Shown piece after piece: positions 6,347 to 14,207 of a stretch of 26,417 bases of DNA (position 1 is its first letter; every line of letters begins with the position of its first letter). The notes below the pieces were generated by a model. The model did not search any database. It was not told the DNA's origin and was given only the letters and a program-made list of their open reading frames with translations. The position numbers and the translations under genes were made by a program. Origin of the DNA: Nitrososphaerota archaeon (GTDB lineage: Archaea > Iainarchaeota > Iainarchaeia > Iainarchaeales > VGJJ01); contig JAGVNS010000049.1 in assembly GCA_020053155.1 (NCBI GenBank), positions 1 through 26,417 of the forward strand. Direction: 5' to 3'.

Positions 6347-7732
6347 TTATTTTTCCCCGAAGAATGCTTTCAAAGCCGGGTGCATGTCCATTAATTGGGC
6401 CTTGGCCAATTCTTCGTATAATCGATATACTATTCCGCAGGCCAAGAGGACCCCGGTTCCTGAAACCAGGCTGGCGACCGTGATGTCGGATAATCCCGCC
6501 AAGAGGGCCACGAAAATGGACCCTAATACCGTAACATGGGGAATGTACCTGTCCAGCACCTTCTGCATGATTCGAGGGTCACGTCTGAAGCCAGGGATGC
6601 TCATCCCGCTCTTGTCCAATTGCTCGGCTACGGCTTTGCTCCCTTGTCCCCCTAACTCTATCCAGAATTTTCCGAATACGACACATGCCAGGATAAGCAT
6701 GAGGAGGTATACCATGGCTTGAGCCACTTCGGAGGCAGTCGTGGAGGTAATCCCCAGCGTGAGCAGTCCTTCAATAAGCGATAAACTCCCCCCCACGCGC
6801 GGGGGTTGGGTCGCCCAAGAGAGACCAGACAAGACATCCTTGATGAATGGAATTCCCTGCGTGAGGGCAGACCATAATTGGATGTTGGCAAAAAGGGCTG
6901 CCGCCAGGATGACGGGCATGTTGCTCACGTACAGGAATTTGACGGGAAACCTCCCCCCTGCACCGGTCTGGCCCATGGCAATGGGAATGTTCACGTGCAT
7001 CCCTTCCGCAAACACCACGGCGAGGAAGATGAGGATGACGAAGAGAATAGGTACAATCCCCACAAACGCAGCATAGGGACTCCCTTCGATGAGCGACTGC
7101 CCTATCGTGAAAATCCGTCCCGCGCTCCCGAATTGGTCTGCGGGCCGGAATACCTGCCAGAAAAATCCTTGCGAAACCCCACCTGCGATGAACAATCCAA
7201 TACCGCTCCCGATACCCCATTTGGAAACGAGTTCATCCAGATAGAGCAATACGATGCTTCCGATAGCAATCTGCAAAACAATAAAGAGGAACATCCCAGG
7301 CATGGCCTGCAGGAAACCTATTCCTGGAACGCCGAATCCCAAGAAGGCGGCCCCTTCGAAGAAGGATAGGATGATGGCTAACAATTTTTGGGTCGCGGTA
7401 AAGCGCGCCTTGTTTTCAGGTAGACTCAAATCTAATTTGAGAAAACCTCCCCCCACGAGCAATTGGAGAATTATGGATGCAAGGACAATGGGTCCAATTC
7501 CAACCGTAATTAGGGATCCAATATCAGAGGCAAGAATGGTTTGCAAGGCTTCTACTTGCTGAATGGATTGCCCGCTCAACCCGATGAGTTCTATTTGACC
7601 CATGACGAAGAAAATAATGAGGGCAAGAGCGGAGTATAAAATTTTGGTCATGAGCGGAGGGCTGACTTCCGGCCTCCGCACTTCAGGCAGCAGCTTGAGA
7701 ATTGGGTCCAATCGCTCGAAAAGGTCCACCAT
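6347..7732 (-). CDS. secY: Preprotein translocase subunit SecY
   Basis: A 461-aa pore-forming subunit of the Sec translocon (Sec61 alpha homologue), which moves unfolded proteins across or into the cytoplasmic membrane. About ten hydrophobic helices are visible, from TKILYSALALIIFFVMGQIEL to the last at about residues 405-440. The family plug/TM2 region (SLITVGIGPIVLASIILQLL) and the conserved loop with SKWGIGSGIGLFIAGGV are present. The ATG at 7732 shares one base with the uL15 TGA (TGATG); the in-frame GTG at 7735 is less likely. The order uL15-secY is conserved across prokaryotes; adk is absent after it. Confidence 0.98.
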   Translation of the reverse strand: MVDLFERLDPILKLLPEVRRPEVSPPLMTKILYSALALIIFFVMGQIELIGLSGQSIQQVEALQTILASDIGSLITVGIGPIVLASIILQLLVGGGFLKLDLSLPENKARFTATQKLLAIILSFFEGAAFLGFGVPGIGFLQAMPGMFLFIVLQIAIGSIVLLYLDELVSKWGIGSGIGLFIAGGVSQGFFWQVFRPADQFGSAGRIFTIGQSLIEGSPYAAFVGIVPILFVILIFLAVVFAEGMHVNIPIAMGQTGAGGRFPVKFLYVSNMPVILAAALFANIQLWSALTQGIPFIKDVLSGLSWATQPPRVGGSLSLIEGLLTLGITSTTASEVAQAMVYLLMLILACVVFGKFWIELGGQGSKAVAEQLDKSGMSIPGFRRDPRIMQKVLDRYIPHVTVLGSIFVALLAGLSDITVASLVSGTGVLLACGIVYRLYEELAKAQLMDMHPALKAFFGEK

Positions 7733-8220
7733 CACTCATCGCGCTCCCCGGCAGGAGGGTCGTTGACTTTCGTCTCGCCGCCTGCCGCATTGAACGTTTC
7801 TTCCACTTCCCCATCGGCTTCCTCTATTTTTTGCCGTGCTTTTTCGCTCACTTTGATGTGCCGGATGAATAAATCCTTGGGGGCCTCTCCTGCCCCCAAA
7901 ATCTTGTATACCCCCACTTTTCGTCCATCCACAACCCACAATCCACCGTTTTCCTGCGTGACTTTTCCCTGCTTCATCCACGCGGGCAGGTTCTCCGATA
8001 ATTGGGTGATGTTCAGTGCTTTTCCTTTTTTGATGGAGGGATTCTGCCTCACTTTGATGCCGAAAGTGGTATAGTATTTGGAAAATTTGTGCTTGTGGCT
8101 CCCCGCTTTCCCTCTGCCTCCGCGGTTGCCTGCCCCCCTCCTGTTCTTGGTGTCCCCATGTCCATGCGTGCGTTCTCCGAGTTGTTTGGAGCGCGTTGTT
8201 TTTTTCTTTCGTACGACCAT
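7732..8220 (-). CDS. rpl15: 50S ribosomal protein uL15
   Basis: A 162-aa large-subunit assembly protein. The Gly/Arg-rich N-terminus (GERTHGHGDTKNRRGAGNRGGRGKAGSHKHK) threads into 23S rRNA and is the family signature. The middle LNITQLSENLPAW and VGVYKILGAGEAPKDLFIRHIKVSEKARQKIEEA complete it. The acidic C-terminal tail (about residues 136-162) extends past the usual end. The Shine-Dalgarno AAAAGGTG lies 6 nt before the ATG. The stop overlaps the secY start by one base. Confidence 0.97.
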   Translation of the reverse strand: MVVRKKKTTRSKQLGERTHGHGDTKNRRGAGNRGGRGKAGSHKHKFSKYYTTFGIKVRQNPSIKKGKALNITQLSENLPAWMKQGKVTQENGGLWVVDGRKVGVYKILGAGEAPKDLFIRHIKVSEKARQKIEEADGEVEETFNAAGGETKVNDPPAGERDE

Positions 8221-8233
8221 GGCAGCACCTTTT

Positions 8234-8692
8234 TTACATCATTTGTTGGAGAAATTCGTCTAATCCTTCGGGATGGAATCCCAGCGGTCCTTTTAATGAA
8301 GTGGGTTTTTTGATTCCTATTTTTCCGTATCCTTTTTTGGGAGAGTTCAATCGGAAAACGGGTTTTATTCCCAGTTGTTTGAGTGTCATTTTTTGACTTT
8401 CAACAGCCGTTGCAAACTCGGTGAACGAATTCACGTTGTGCACTTTCAATGAATGGGCAGTAATGGCTTTGTCTCCCGCCAAACGACCGCGTTTTTGGAC
8501 GAGTTTGGCAATCGTTTCCGTTTTTACTTTTCCAAATGCGGCGTAATCGCGTACTTTCTCCAGCATCCCGCTCGTCTCGGGGAGAGAAACGAGAACACAA
8601 TTGTTTTTTCTGTCCAGGTTTAGGCTTTTGAGGGCGTCGCGGATGTCTACCCGCACATTTTTCAACCCGCGGACGCGTACGATGGCAATCAT
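8234..8692 (-). CDS. rpl30: 50S ribosomal protein uL30
   Basis: A 152-aa archaeal/eukaryotic-type uL30 (L30p/L7e). MIAIVRVRGLKNVRVDIRDALKSLNLDRKNNCVLV is the conserved N-terminal RNA-binding core, and the long C-terminal part is typical of archaea compared with the ~60-aa bacterial form. An open frame extends upstream inside uS5, but the ATG at 8692 overlaps the uS5 stop as ATGA and matches the family start. A GGGGG run lies upstream as a possible Shine-Dalgarno. The order uS5-uL30-uL15 is that of the spc operon. Confidence 0.96.
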   Translation of the reverse strand: MIAIVRVRGLKNVRVDIRDALKSLNLDRKNNCVLVSLPETSGMLEKVRDYAAFGKVKTETIAKLVQKRGRLAGDKAITAHSLKVHNVNSFTEFATAVESQKMTLKQLGIKPVFRLNSPKKGYGKIGIKKPTSLKGPLGFHPEGLDEFLQQMM

Positions 8693-9609
8693 GCGGAATG
8701 ACCCCCTTTCCTGGCCGATAACTTTCGTTGCAAGTCGGGAGACATGCGCATGTGGTTCATCCGTTCCAGAGCATCGTAGGCGGCGCGGATGTAGTTTAGT
8801 TTGGTATCGCTGCTTCCAGTGGTCCGGCCCCACACGTCCGTGATGCCCGCGTATCGAAACACTTCTTGGATGTGCTTCCCCACAACTAAACCCGTCCCTT
8901 TGGGCGCGGGGTGGAGCGTGACGCGGACAGAACCACATTTTCCCATCATTTTGAATGGGACGCTCCGTGTGGTATCGGAGAAATCCTGCCAGCTGCCGCT
9001 GCCCACTTTTACGGGCATGAGTTTCAATCGGGCATCGCGGCCGGCTTTTCGTATGGCCCCAAATCGTTCTTTGTCTGAGCCCAATCCCAATCCGATGTAG
9101 TTTTTCCCATCTCCCACCAGCACATACGCAGAGAAATTGAAGCTCCTTCCGGCCGCGCGGACGTAGGCGGTCTTCCGAGTGTCAATCATCTTTTCCATGA
9201 GGTCGGGTACCAGTGTGTCAATGATTTGGGATTCCATCACGGGCAGGTTGCGCGCCCATAACTCTTCCATGGTGGTTATTTCCCCTTTCTGAACCATCTT
9301 CCCAGCTTCCGTCTGGGGATTCCAGTCTCGTAACGCATTTTGACGGTCGCGCTCTTCATCCGTCATGGGGGCAGTAGCGGCCATCTCTTTCAACTGTTCA
9401 TCCGTCAGGGCTTCTTTGCGGATAGCGGTCAAATCGCGTCGAGGTCCGCCTCGTCCTCTTCCGCCCCCCCTGAAGTCCCCGCGTCCCCCGCCTCCTCCGA
9501 ATGGTCGTCTTCCTCCCCCCCGTCCGCCTAAGGCAGGCTTCCGCGATGGCTGTTTGCGCGCTCCGGGTCGTCCGCTGGATCGGGAGCTTTTGGGTTTTTC
9601 ATCACTCAT
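8689..9609 (-). CDS. rps5: 30S ribosomal protein uS5 with RGG-rich N-terminal extension
   Basis: A 306-aa small-subunit protein important for decoding accuracy and mRNA entry. The S5 dsRNA-binding domain is visible at about residues 140-215 (VRAAGRSFNFSAYVLVGDGKNYIGLGLGSDKE, then GSGSWQ), followed by the C-terminal domain (PAPKGTGLVVGKHIQEVFRYAGITDVWG). The usual archaeal length is about 200-235 aa. Residues 1-58 are a Gly/Arg/Ser-rich extension with several RGG/RGRGG units (RGDFRGGGRGRGG). Eukaryotic uS5 (RPS2) has a similar RG-rich N-terminus that is arginine-methylated; that similarity is inferred from memory. It overlaps uL18 and uL30 by 4 nt each. Confidence 0.97.
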   Translation of the reverse strand: MSDEKPKSSRSSGRPGARKQPSRKPALGGRGGGRRPFGGGGGRGDFRGGGRGRGGPRRDLTAIRKEALTDEQLKEMAATAPMTDEERDRQNALRDWNPQTEAGKMVQKGEITTMEELWARNLPVMESQIIDTLVPDLMEKMIDTRKTAYVRAAGRSFNFSAYVLVGDGKNYIGLGLGSDKERFGAIRKAGRDARLKLMPVKVGSGSWQDFSDTTRSVPFKMMGKCGSVRVTLHPAPKGTGLVVGKHIQEVFRYAGITDVWGRTTGSSDTKLNYIRAAYDALERMNHMRMSPDLQRKLSARKGGHSA

Positions 9610-10190
9610 GCTTTCACGCCCTCTAAAATGGCTTTCTTGATTTGTTCAATGGTTTTGGAGAACTCGCTCGGGTTCATTTTCTTGGCCGCGTATGTGGAGA
9701 ATTGGTTCCTATTCATTTTTGAATAATCCTGCTGGGCATAGGCTTCAATGTGCTTCCCCATGAGCCGGTCTTCTTTTGGAAAGGCGAGCGCATCTGCGTG
9801 AACCACTATTCCGGCGTCCTGGATTCCTTTTACTGCGGCGAACAAGCGCGTGCCGAGGATGGAGGGTTGTACTCCCAAATCGACGATTACTTCTTTCGTT
9901 TTTTGCCGGGCCAGGCGCATTCCCCCCAGCAGCCCGGTAAGGTAGGCGGCAGGAACGTTTCCCAAATGTCCGGCGTAGTGGTATTCTCCCAACTCTTTGG
10001 TGTGGGAGGAAGTGATGATAGTGTCTTTCCCGTTCTCTGTCTGGATGAATTGGACGCGCAGGTTGTTGGTGGATTTCCGGATGACGGCGCGGGGCATTCC
10101 GCTCTTCAAGAATGCCATCCGTTTGGAATAATTGGTCTTTCCTTCCGCCCTGCGTTTGAATGGGGGGTTATACGTGCTGGTTTTGCTCAT
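9606..10190 (-). CDS. rpl18: 50S ribosomal protein uL18
   Basis: A 194-aa 5S rRNA-binding protein of the central protuberance, in the long archaeal/eukaryotic (L5e-like) form. The N-terminus YNPPFKRRAEGKTNYSKRMAFLKSGMPRAVIRKS and the middle GHLGNVPAAYLTGLLGGMRL are diagnostic. It ends in a helix (SEFSKTIEQIKKAILEG). The length is typical. It overlaps eL19 upstream and uS5 downstream by 4 nt each in ATGA arrangements. A GGGGGAAAC before the ATG may act as Shine-Dalgarno. Confidence 0.97.
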   Translation of the reverse strand: MSKTSTYNPPFKRRAEGKTNYSKRMAFLKSGMPRAVIRKSTNNLRVQFIQTENGKDTIITSSHTKELGEYHYAGHLGNVPAAYLTGLLGGMRLARQKTKEVIVDLGVQPSILGTRLFAAVKGIQDAGIVVHADALAFPKEDRLMGKHIEAYAQQDYSKMNRNQFSTYAAKKMNPSEFSKTIEQIKKAILEGVKA

Positions 10191-10630
10191 TTTGTTTCCC
10201 CCTCAACCACTTGTTGCAAGTGCTTCTTCCCTCGGAAATGGTTTCCTTTTATTTGGCGGTAGAGCACACGGTAGGTTTCGTTGACTTTTCCTCTGCTCTT
10301 GTATTCTTTCAGCATTTTCCGGAGAGCGCGGACCCGGGCCATCCATTGTTCGCGCGGTTTTGAGCGTGCTTTCTTGGTTCCCGTTCTCTTTCCTTTTCCT
10401 CTTTTTCTTCCTAATCGTTTTTGGGCATGGAGGATTCGTGCTCCTCCTCGGGAATGGTGGGCATCCTGCCTCTTTCGGATGATGCGCTGGGAAATCAGTC
10501 CCCTCACATCGTCTCGGGTCATGGCTTCTGCCGCTTTGACTATCTGTGCGGGGTCGACCCAGACTTTGGATTCTCCCACCCCTAAAATGTCTGCGGCCAT
10601 TCGTTTGAGTTTTCGGGGGTTCATGGGCAT
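10187..10630 (-). CDS. rpl19e: 50S ribosomal protein eL19 (L19e)
   Basis: A 147-aa archaeal/eukaryotic large-subunit protein made of helices and a very basic arm, taking part in inter-subunit contacts. MNPRKLKRMAADILGVGESKVWVDP at the N-terminus and the LISQRIIRKRQDAHHSRGGARILHAQKRLGRKRGKGKRTG stretch are the L19e signature. The length is typical. ATG at 10630 and ATG at 10624 are both possible, differing by two residues. It overlaps the uL18 start by 4 nt. It lies between eL32 and uL18 as usual in archaea. Confidence 0.97.
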   Translation of the reverse strand: MPMNPRKLKRMAADILGVGESKVWVDPAQIVKAAEAMTRDDVRGLISQRIIRKRQDAHHSRGGARILHAQKRLGRKRGKGKRTGTKKARSKPREQWMARVRALRKMLKEYKSRGKVNETYRVLYRQIKGNHFRGKKHLQQVVEGETK

Positions 10631-10639
10631 GCACGTCCG

Positions 10640-11308
10640 TTAATTCAACACCGGGATTTTTTTCTCGTTGGCGAATTTGATGAGTTCTATCCTTTTTTTT
10701 CTTCCTATCGTTCCAGAGAGTCTGGCTGCGTGAAAGGGTTTGATTTGTTCCAAATCTTTCAGGGTGAATACCATGACTTCGCGGTAACCGGATGGATGGA
10801 TTCCCCGGATGGCTTTGGGAGTGCGGTACCCCGCATCCACTACCGCCCCGTCGTCCCGGCGCTGCTGCATGTCTTCTCCCCTCGGCTTGCGCCATTTGTC
10901 GTATTTGGGGTCGGAGCGTTTTCTAAGTATTTTTTTTCCGAACCGTCCCCAGAAAACGGGCTTCCATTTATTGTTGAGCGTGTCTTGAATGTCTTTCACG
11001 TTGGTCTCTTTCTTCACTTTTTCTTTTTTGACCCAAACAGACTTAACGCCTTTCTTTTTGGCGGGCTTGTTGGGGGTGGGGTCGGCATTGACTACTTTTG
11101 CCTCCTTTGCCTCTTTTTCCCCTTTCTTTTCTTTTGCAGGCGCTTTGGCTTTTCCTTTTGGGAGGGAAACGGTTTGGGTTTTTGTTTCTGTTTTGGTTTT
11201 TGTCTCCGTGGGAAGAGCGACTTTTGTTTCCACGGGAGCGCTGGCTTTGGCCTCGTTGGATGTAATGGAATGCGCGGGAGCGTGGGTTTCTTTTTGTTCC
11301 GTTGTCAT
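10640..11308 (-). CDS. rpl32e: 50S ribosomal protein eL32 (L32e) with long charged N-terminus
   Basis: A 222-aa protein whose conserved eL32 core occupies about residues 120-222 (WGRFGKKILRKRSDPKYDKWRKPRG, VDAGYRTPKAIRGIHPSGY, then LSGTIGRKKRIELIKFANEKKIPVLN). The first ~115 residues are low-complexity, rich in Lys, Thr, Glu and Ala, including repeated TETKTKTETKT units, and are probably disordered. Archaeal eL32 is usually about 125-150 aa; longer N-terminal extensions also occur in haloarchaea. It overlaps uL6 by 4 nt. The extension is in frame without a better internal start near the core, although internal initiation cannot be excluded. Confidence 0.95.
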   Translation of the reverse strand: MTTEQKETHAPAHSITSNEAKASAPVETKVALPTETKTKTETKTQTVSLPKGKAKAPAKEKKGEKEAKEAKVVNADPTPNKPAKKKGVKSVWVKKEKVKKETNVKDIQDTLNNKWKPVFWGRFGKKILRKRSDPKYDKWRKPRGEDMQQRRDDGAVVDAGYRTPKAIRGIHPSGYREVMVFTLKDLEQIKPFHAARLSGTIGRKKRIELIKFANEKKIPVLN

Positions 11309-11844
11309 GCGGCAACTCCCTTGTGCGTGATGTAAATGCCGTCTTGGAACACGCGCTGGTCTTTCTTGGTGTCGCGCGTGGCCTTTTCAAGATTGGCGGC
11401 GGTCTGGGAGACGTGTTCGACGTTATTCCCCGTCACCGTGATCTCTTTTCCCTTGATTTCCACTTTCGTTTCCCCCACGATTTTGGATAATCGGGGATTT
11501 TTTTCCCCCAAATAGTTGGCGACCTCGACGATGCTCCCTTTCACTTTTACGTTCATTGGAAAGTGGGAGTGAACAATGGAAAGTTTGTACAGATACCCTT
11601 TCTCCAACCCCCTTACCAGGTTTTGGATGTGGGAATGGAACGTGCGGAGGATGGCTATTGTCAACCGTTTTGTTGTAGCGGGGGTAAGCGTGACTTCTTG
11701 CCCGCTGACTTTTATGTTCACGCTGGGCGAGGAGAGGTTTTTTTGGACGGTTTTCCCGCCCTTGCTGAGTGAGAAGTCACCCTGACTGTAGGCGGGGGTA
11801 ATCCCGTCCGGGATGATTATTTTTTCTATTGTTTTTTCGGCCAT
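11305..11844 (-). CDS. rpl6: 50S ribosomal protein uL6
   Basis: A 179-aa large-subunit protein near the GTPase-associated centre, made of two related alpha/beta domains. The first domain carries KTVQKNLSSPSVNIKVSGQEVTLTP, and the middle TFHSHIQNLVRGLEKGYLYKLSIVHSHFPMNVKV is the archaeal signature. The second domain ends with a C-terminal segment QRVFQDGIYITHKGVA. A TTG at 11856 is also in frame, but ATG at 11844 (MAEKTIEKI) fits the family and has AGGTTGA upstream. It lies between uS8 and eL32, the usual spc order. Confidence 0.96.
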   Translation of the reverse strand: MAEKTIEKIIIPDGITPAYSQGDFSLSKGGKTVQKNLSSPSVNIKVSGQEVTLTPATTKRLTIAILRTFHSHIQNLVRGLEKGYLYKLSIVHSHFPMNVKVKGSIVEVANYLGEKNPRLSKIVGETKVEIKGKEITVTGNNVEHVSQTAANLEKATRDTKKDQRVFQDGIYITHKGVAA

Positions 11845-11872
11845 ATAGTAGTTCAACCTTCAGGAGGGTTTT

Positions 11873-12265
11873 TTAGTAGATGTAGGCGAGGAGCCTTCCT
11901 CCTATTTCTTTTTCCTTGGTTTCGGTGTGGGACATGACCCCTTGGGAGGTGGATACGATAATCGTTCCAATGTCCCGCGCAGGTAGGTATCTCTTTTCGT
12001 AGCGTTCGAAGTCGTTCTTCTTGACGGCGTATCGGGGTTTGATGGCGGAAATCTTGTTTATTTTTCCCACTAAACTCACGTTGAAGTGGGTCTTGTGCCG
12101 GTCCTTGACCTCTTCGAATTCCCCGATGTATCCTCGGTCGTGCAGGACGCGCAGGATTTGGCGCAGGAGCTTGCTTCCGGGTTGTACGGTTACGCTCTTC
12201 TTGGAGGCGTTTTCGCTGTTTTGGATGCTGACCAGCGCGTCGGCGATTGGATCGATTTGGCTCAT
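11873..12265 (-). CDS. rps8: 30S ribosomal protein uS8
   Basis: A 130-aa primary 16S rRNA-binding protein of the platform. DPIADALVSIQNSENASKKSVTV at the N-terminus, IGEFEEVKDRHKTHFNVSLVGKIN in the middle and the C-terminal DIGTIIVSTSQGVMSHTEAKE-like motif (here SHTETKEKEIGGRLLAYIY) match archaeal uS8. The length is typical. A GGAGGGGAAAA Shine-Dalgarno precedes the ATG. In bacteria this protein autoregulates the spc operon; nothing in this sequence tests that here. Confidence 0.97.
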   Translation of the reverse strand: MSQIDPIADALVSIQNSENASKKSVTVQPGSKLLRQILRVLHDRGYIGEFEEVKDRHKTHFNVSLVGKINKISAIKPRYAVKKNDFERYEKRYLPARDIGTIIVSTSQGVMSHTETKEKEIGGRLLAYIY

Positions 12266-12280
12266 CTTTTTTCCCCTCCA

Positions 12281-12463
12281 TCAACTGTACTTTTCGAACC
12301 CCATCATGGGGGCAAACTGCTTGAAGCATCTCCTGCAAAGGTTGATGCCGTACTTGTGCACCATTCCCTTGTTGTTTTTACAATTCAGGCAGTATGAATT
12401 CCTTCCCGTCTTGGGTCTCTTTTTTTCTTCTCTTTTCATCCGGGCTTTTTCATTGTTGATCAT
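12281..12463 (-). CDS. rps14: 30S ribosomal protein uS14, zinc-binding type
   Basis: A 60-aa head protein of the small subunit in the zinc form. C25 and C28 (CLNC) and C43 and C46 (CRRC) build the zinc ribbon, and NLCRRCFKQFAPMMGFEKYS is the canonical archaeal end. The usual archaeal protein is 50-56 aa; this one has a few extra residues. I chose ATG 12463, with AGGAG upstream; an internal ATG at 12439 is possible but lacks a good ribosome site. It lies between uL5 and uS8. Confidence 0.95.
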   Translation of the reverse strand: MINNEKARMKREEKKRPKTGRNSYCLNCKNNKGMVHKYGINLCRRCFKQFAPMMGFEKYS

Positions 12464-12483
12464 AGCGCATCCTGCTCCTTTCC

Positions 12484-12990
12484 CTAGAGTTTCTCCACGA
12501 TTTTGGTCCCGTATTTCTCGTTCATGAACCGCATGGCCTCTTCTTTCGTGATGCGGTGTTTGGCCCCCACGTGTGCAGGGCGCAAGCGTCTGCGCTTGAC
12601 TCGGTATCCGGGCCGTTCAAGCGTGGTAAGAACGTCGAATCCCCTGATTCCCAATTTGGGGTCGTATTTGGTTCCGGGCAAGTCGATGTATTCCTTGATC
12701 CCGAATCCGAAATTTCCATTCTTGTCGAAATTGCGCTGGGTAAGCGTATTTTCTTTGGCTTGCAATGCGAGCTTGAGGAATGTATCAGCGCTCTTTTTGC
12801 GCAGGGTGACTTTTACTCCGATGGGAAGTCCTTCCCGGATTCCCCAGGCAGGAATCTTCACCTTACATTTTGTCTGTACGGGTGATCCTGCGGTTATTTT
12901 TTTGAGGATGTCTCCGGCCTTCTTCAAGGCTTCTCCCGTCTCTCCGACTCCCATGTTGACCGTCACCTTTTCGATACGGATGGTGCGCAT
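12484..12990 (-). CDS. rpl5: 50S ribosomal protein uL5
   Basis: A 168-aa 5S rRNA-binding protein of the central protuberance that contacts P-site tRNA and uS13. RIEKVTVNMGVGETGEALKKA and GIREGLPIGVKVTLRKK, then FGIKEYIDLPGTKYDPKLGIRGFDVLTTLERPGYRV, are diagnostic. Two starts are plausible. ATG 12990 has an AAAGGAAA Shine-Dalgarno with good spacing. ATG 13026 overlaps the eS4 TGA as ATGA and would add 12 residues, a length also seen in other archaea. The end is secure. Confidence 0.95.
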   Translation of the reverse strand: MRTIRIEKVTVNMGVGETGEALKKAGDILKKITAGSPVQTKCKVKIPAWGIREGLPIGVKVTLRKKSADTFLKLALQAKENTLTQRNFDKNGNFGFGIKEYIDLPGTKYDPKLGIRGFDVLTTLERPGYRVKRRRLRPAHVGAKHRITKEEAMRFMNEKYGTKIVEKL

Positions 12991-13022
12991 GGTGTTTCCT
13001 TTCTGATTTTCCGTTGGTATAG

Positions 13023-13772
13023 TCATGCGTCCTTCCCCCCACTACTCATGGTTTGTTTAATCCACGTGACGGTCGGTTGGTCGATCACCATGACATTTTT
13101 GGCTGTTGTTTGAAACTTTTCGCTGCCTTCAGTCAAATCCACTAAGACATCCCTTCGCATGGTGCCGGGAACGACTCCCTTCACTTGGGCCACTTCCCCC
13201 ACGTGCGTTCCTCCCGTGATGAAGACGAGGCATCCATGGGCCAAAGGCAAATGGCTTTCTATTTTCTTCCCGTTTGAAGCGATGAGGATGGAGTCCCCGA
13301 CGCTTATTTTGGCGTCAACGCCTCGATAGGTGTTCCCATCATGCGTTTGAATGTGATTTTGGGCCCCTTTGACCCATGATTTCTGAATCACTTTGACGGG
13401 TTTGAGGGGGGAGGGCGTTCCGTGAGGTATTTCTTTCACCATCATGCGTCCCTTTTGGTCGAGCACTAATCGGTAGCTCTTTTTGAACGCGGGAATGGTG
13501 ATGATGTCGAACAAGCCCGTGGGATATTGGTGTTCTTTGCGCACCTTTCCGTCAATCATGAGGACGCCGGTGGAGAGCAGGTGTTTGGTCTCCCGCATCG
13601 TACGAGAGAGTTTCAGGAGGTCGCGAACGACCATTCCCAATGGGATGCTGGTGAGAGTAGTGTGAGGTCCAGGCATCGTTTGGATGGTCCATACGAATTC
13701 CTTCCGCGCTATGTTCCGGATGGAACCCGTTGAGAGCCGTTTTTGTTTGTTCAAGTGTCCTTTCTTGGCCAT
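13023..13772 (-). CDS. rps4e: 30S ribosomal protein eS4 (S4e)
   Basis: A 249-aa archaeal/eukaryotic small-subunit protein with three parts: an N-terminal tail (MAKKGHLNKQKRL), an S4-type RNA-binding domain around ETKHLLSTGVLMIDGKVRKEHQYPTGLFDII, and a C-terminal KOW domain (FITGGTHVGEVAQVKGV). The length is typical (about 235-260 aa). A GTG at 13781 overlaps the uL24 stop, but ATG 13772 has an excellent AAGGAGTGA Shine-Dalgarno and matches the family N-terminus, so it is preferred. The uL24-eS4-uL5 order is the archaeal spc arrangement. Confidence 0.97.
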   Translation of the reverse strand: MAKKGHLNKQKRLSTGSIRNIARKEFVWTIQTMPGPHTTLTSIPLGMVVRDLLKLSRTMRETKHLLSTGVLMIDGKVRKEHQYPTGLFDIITIPAFKKSYRLVLDQKGRMMVKEIPHGTPSPLKPVKVIQKSWVKGAQNHIQTHDGNTYRGVDAKISVGDSILIASNGKKIESHLPLAHGCLVFITGGTHVGEVAQVKGVVPGTMRRDVLVDLTEGSEKFQTTAKNVMVIDQPTVTWIKQTMSSGGKDA

Positions 13773-13777
13773 CGCAT

Positions 13778-14197
13778 TCACTCCTTTTTCCCTGTTTCAA
13801 TCGTCCTCGTTTTGGGCGCGTTCACGTTTTTTGTTTCCCCTTTTTTTGCTTTGCGTTTGAATCGCTTCTTGTCTTTCACATCAAGGGATGTAATCAGCAG
13901 ATTGCTCGGTCGGAATGCAAGGAAAGCTTCTTTTCCGTCCGTCTTCTTGCGCATCAATCCTTGGATGAATACCTTGTTCCGGGCGTGGTCGACCTGGTTG
14001 ATGGTGCCCGTCTTTCCTTTGTAGTCACCGCGCATGACTTTGACCGAGTCCCCTAAGCGCAGGGGAATGTGGCGCTGTCCATATTTCTGGCGCAGCTCTT
14101 TGGACAAATGACCCCCCATGCGTGCGTGGCGTGCCAGAATGTCGGCCGTGTAGACGTCCAAGCGTTGTTTTCCGGGATTGTTCGTAGGCATATCCAT
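13778..14197 (-). CDS. rpl24: 50S ribosomal protein uL24
   Basis: A 139-aa assembly initiator of the large subunit, placed near the peptide exit tunnel. The KOW motif sits in DSVKVMRGDYKGKTGTINQVDHARNKVFIQGL, about residues 50-80, preceded by the archaeal HLSKELRQKYGQRHIPLRLGD segment. The C-terminal ~25 residues are Lys/Thr-rich. The length is typical for archaea. A GAAGGAGAGTGG Shine-Dalgarno lies just before ATG 14197; a second ATG follows after one codon. It lies between uL14 and eS4. Confidence 0.97.
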   Translation of the reverse strand: MDMPTNNPGKQRLDVYTADILARHARMGGHLSKELRQKYGQRHIPLRLGDSVKVMRGDYKGKTGTINQVDHARNKVFIQGLMRKKTDGKEAFLAFRPSNLLITSLDVKDKKRFKRKAKKGETKNVNAPKTRTIETGKKE

Positions 14198-14207
14198 CCA
14201 CTCTCCT

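Noticed and set aside
12439..12463. Shorter uS14 starting at the internal ATG 12439
   Set aside because: No ribosome-binding site precedes it, while the first ATG has AGGAG upstream. The difference is only eight residues.
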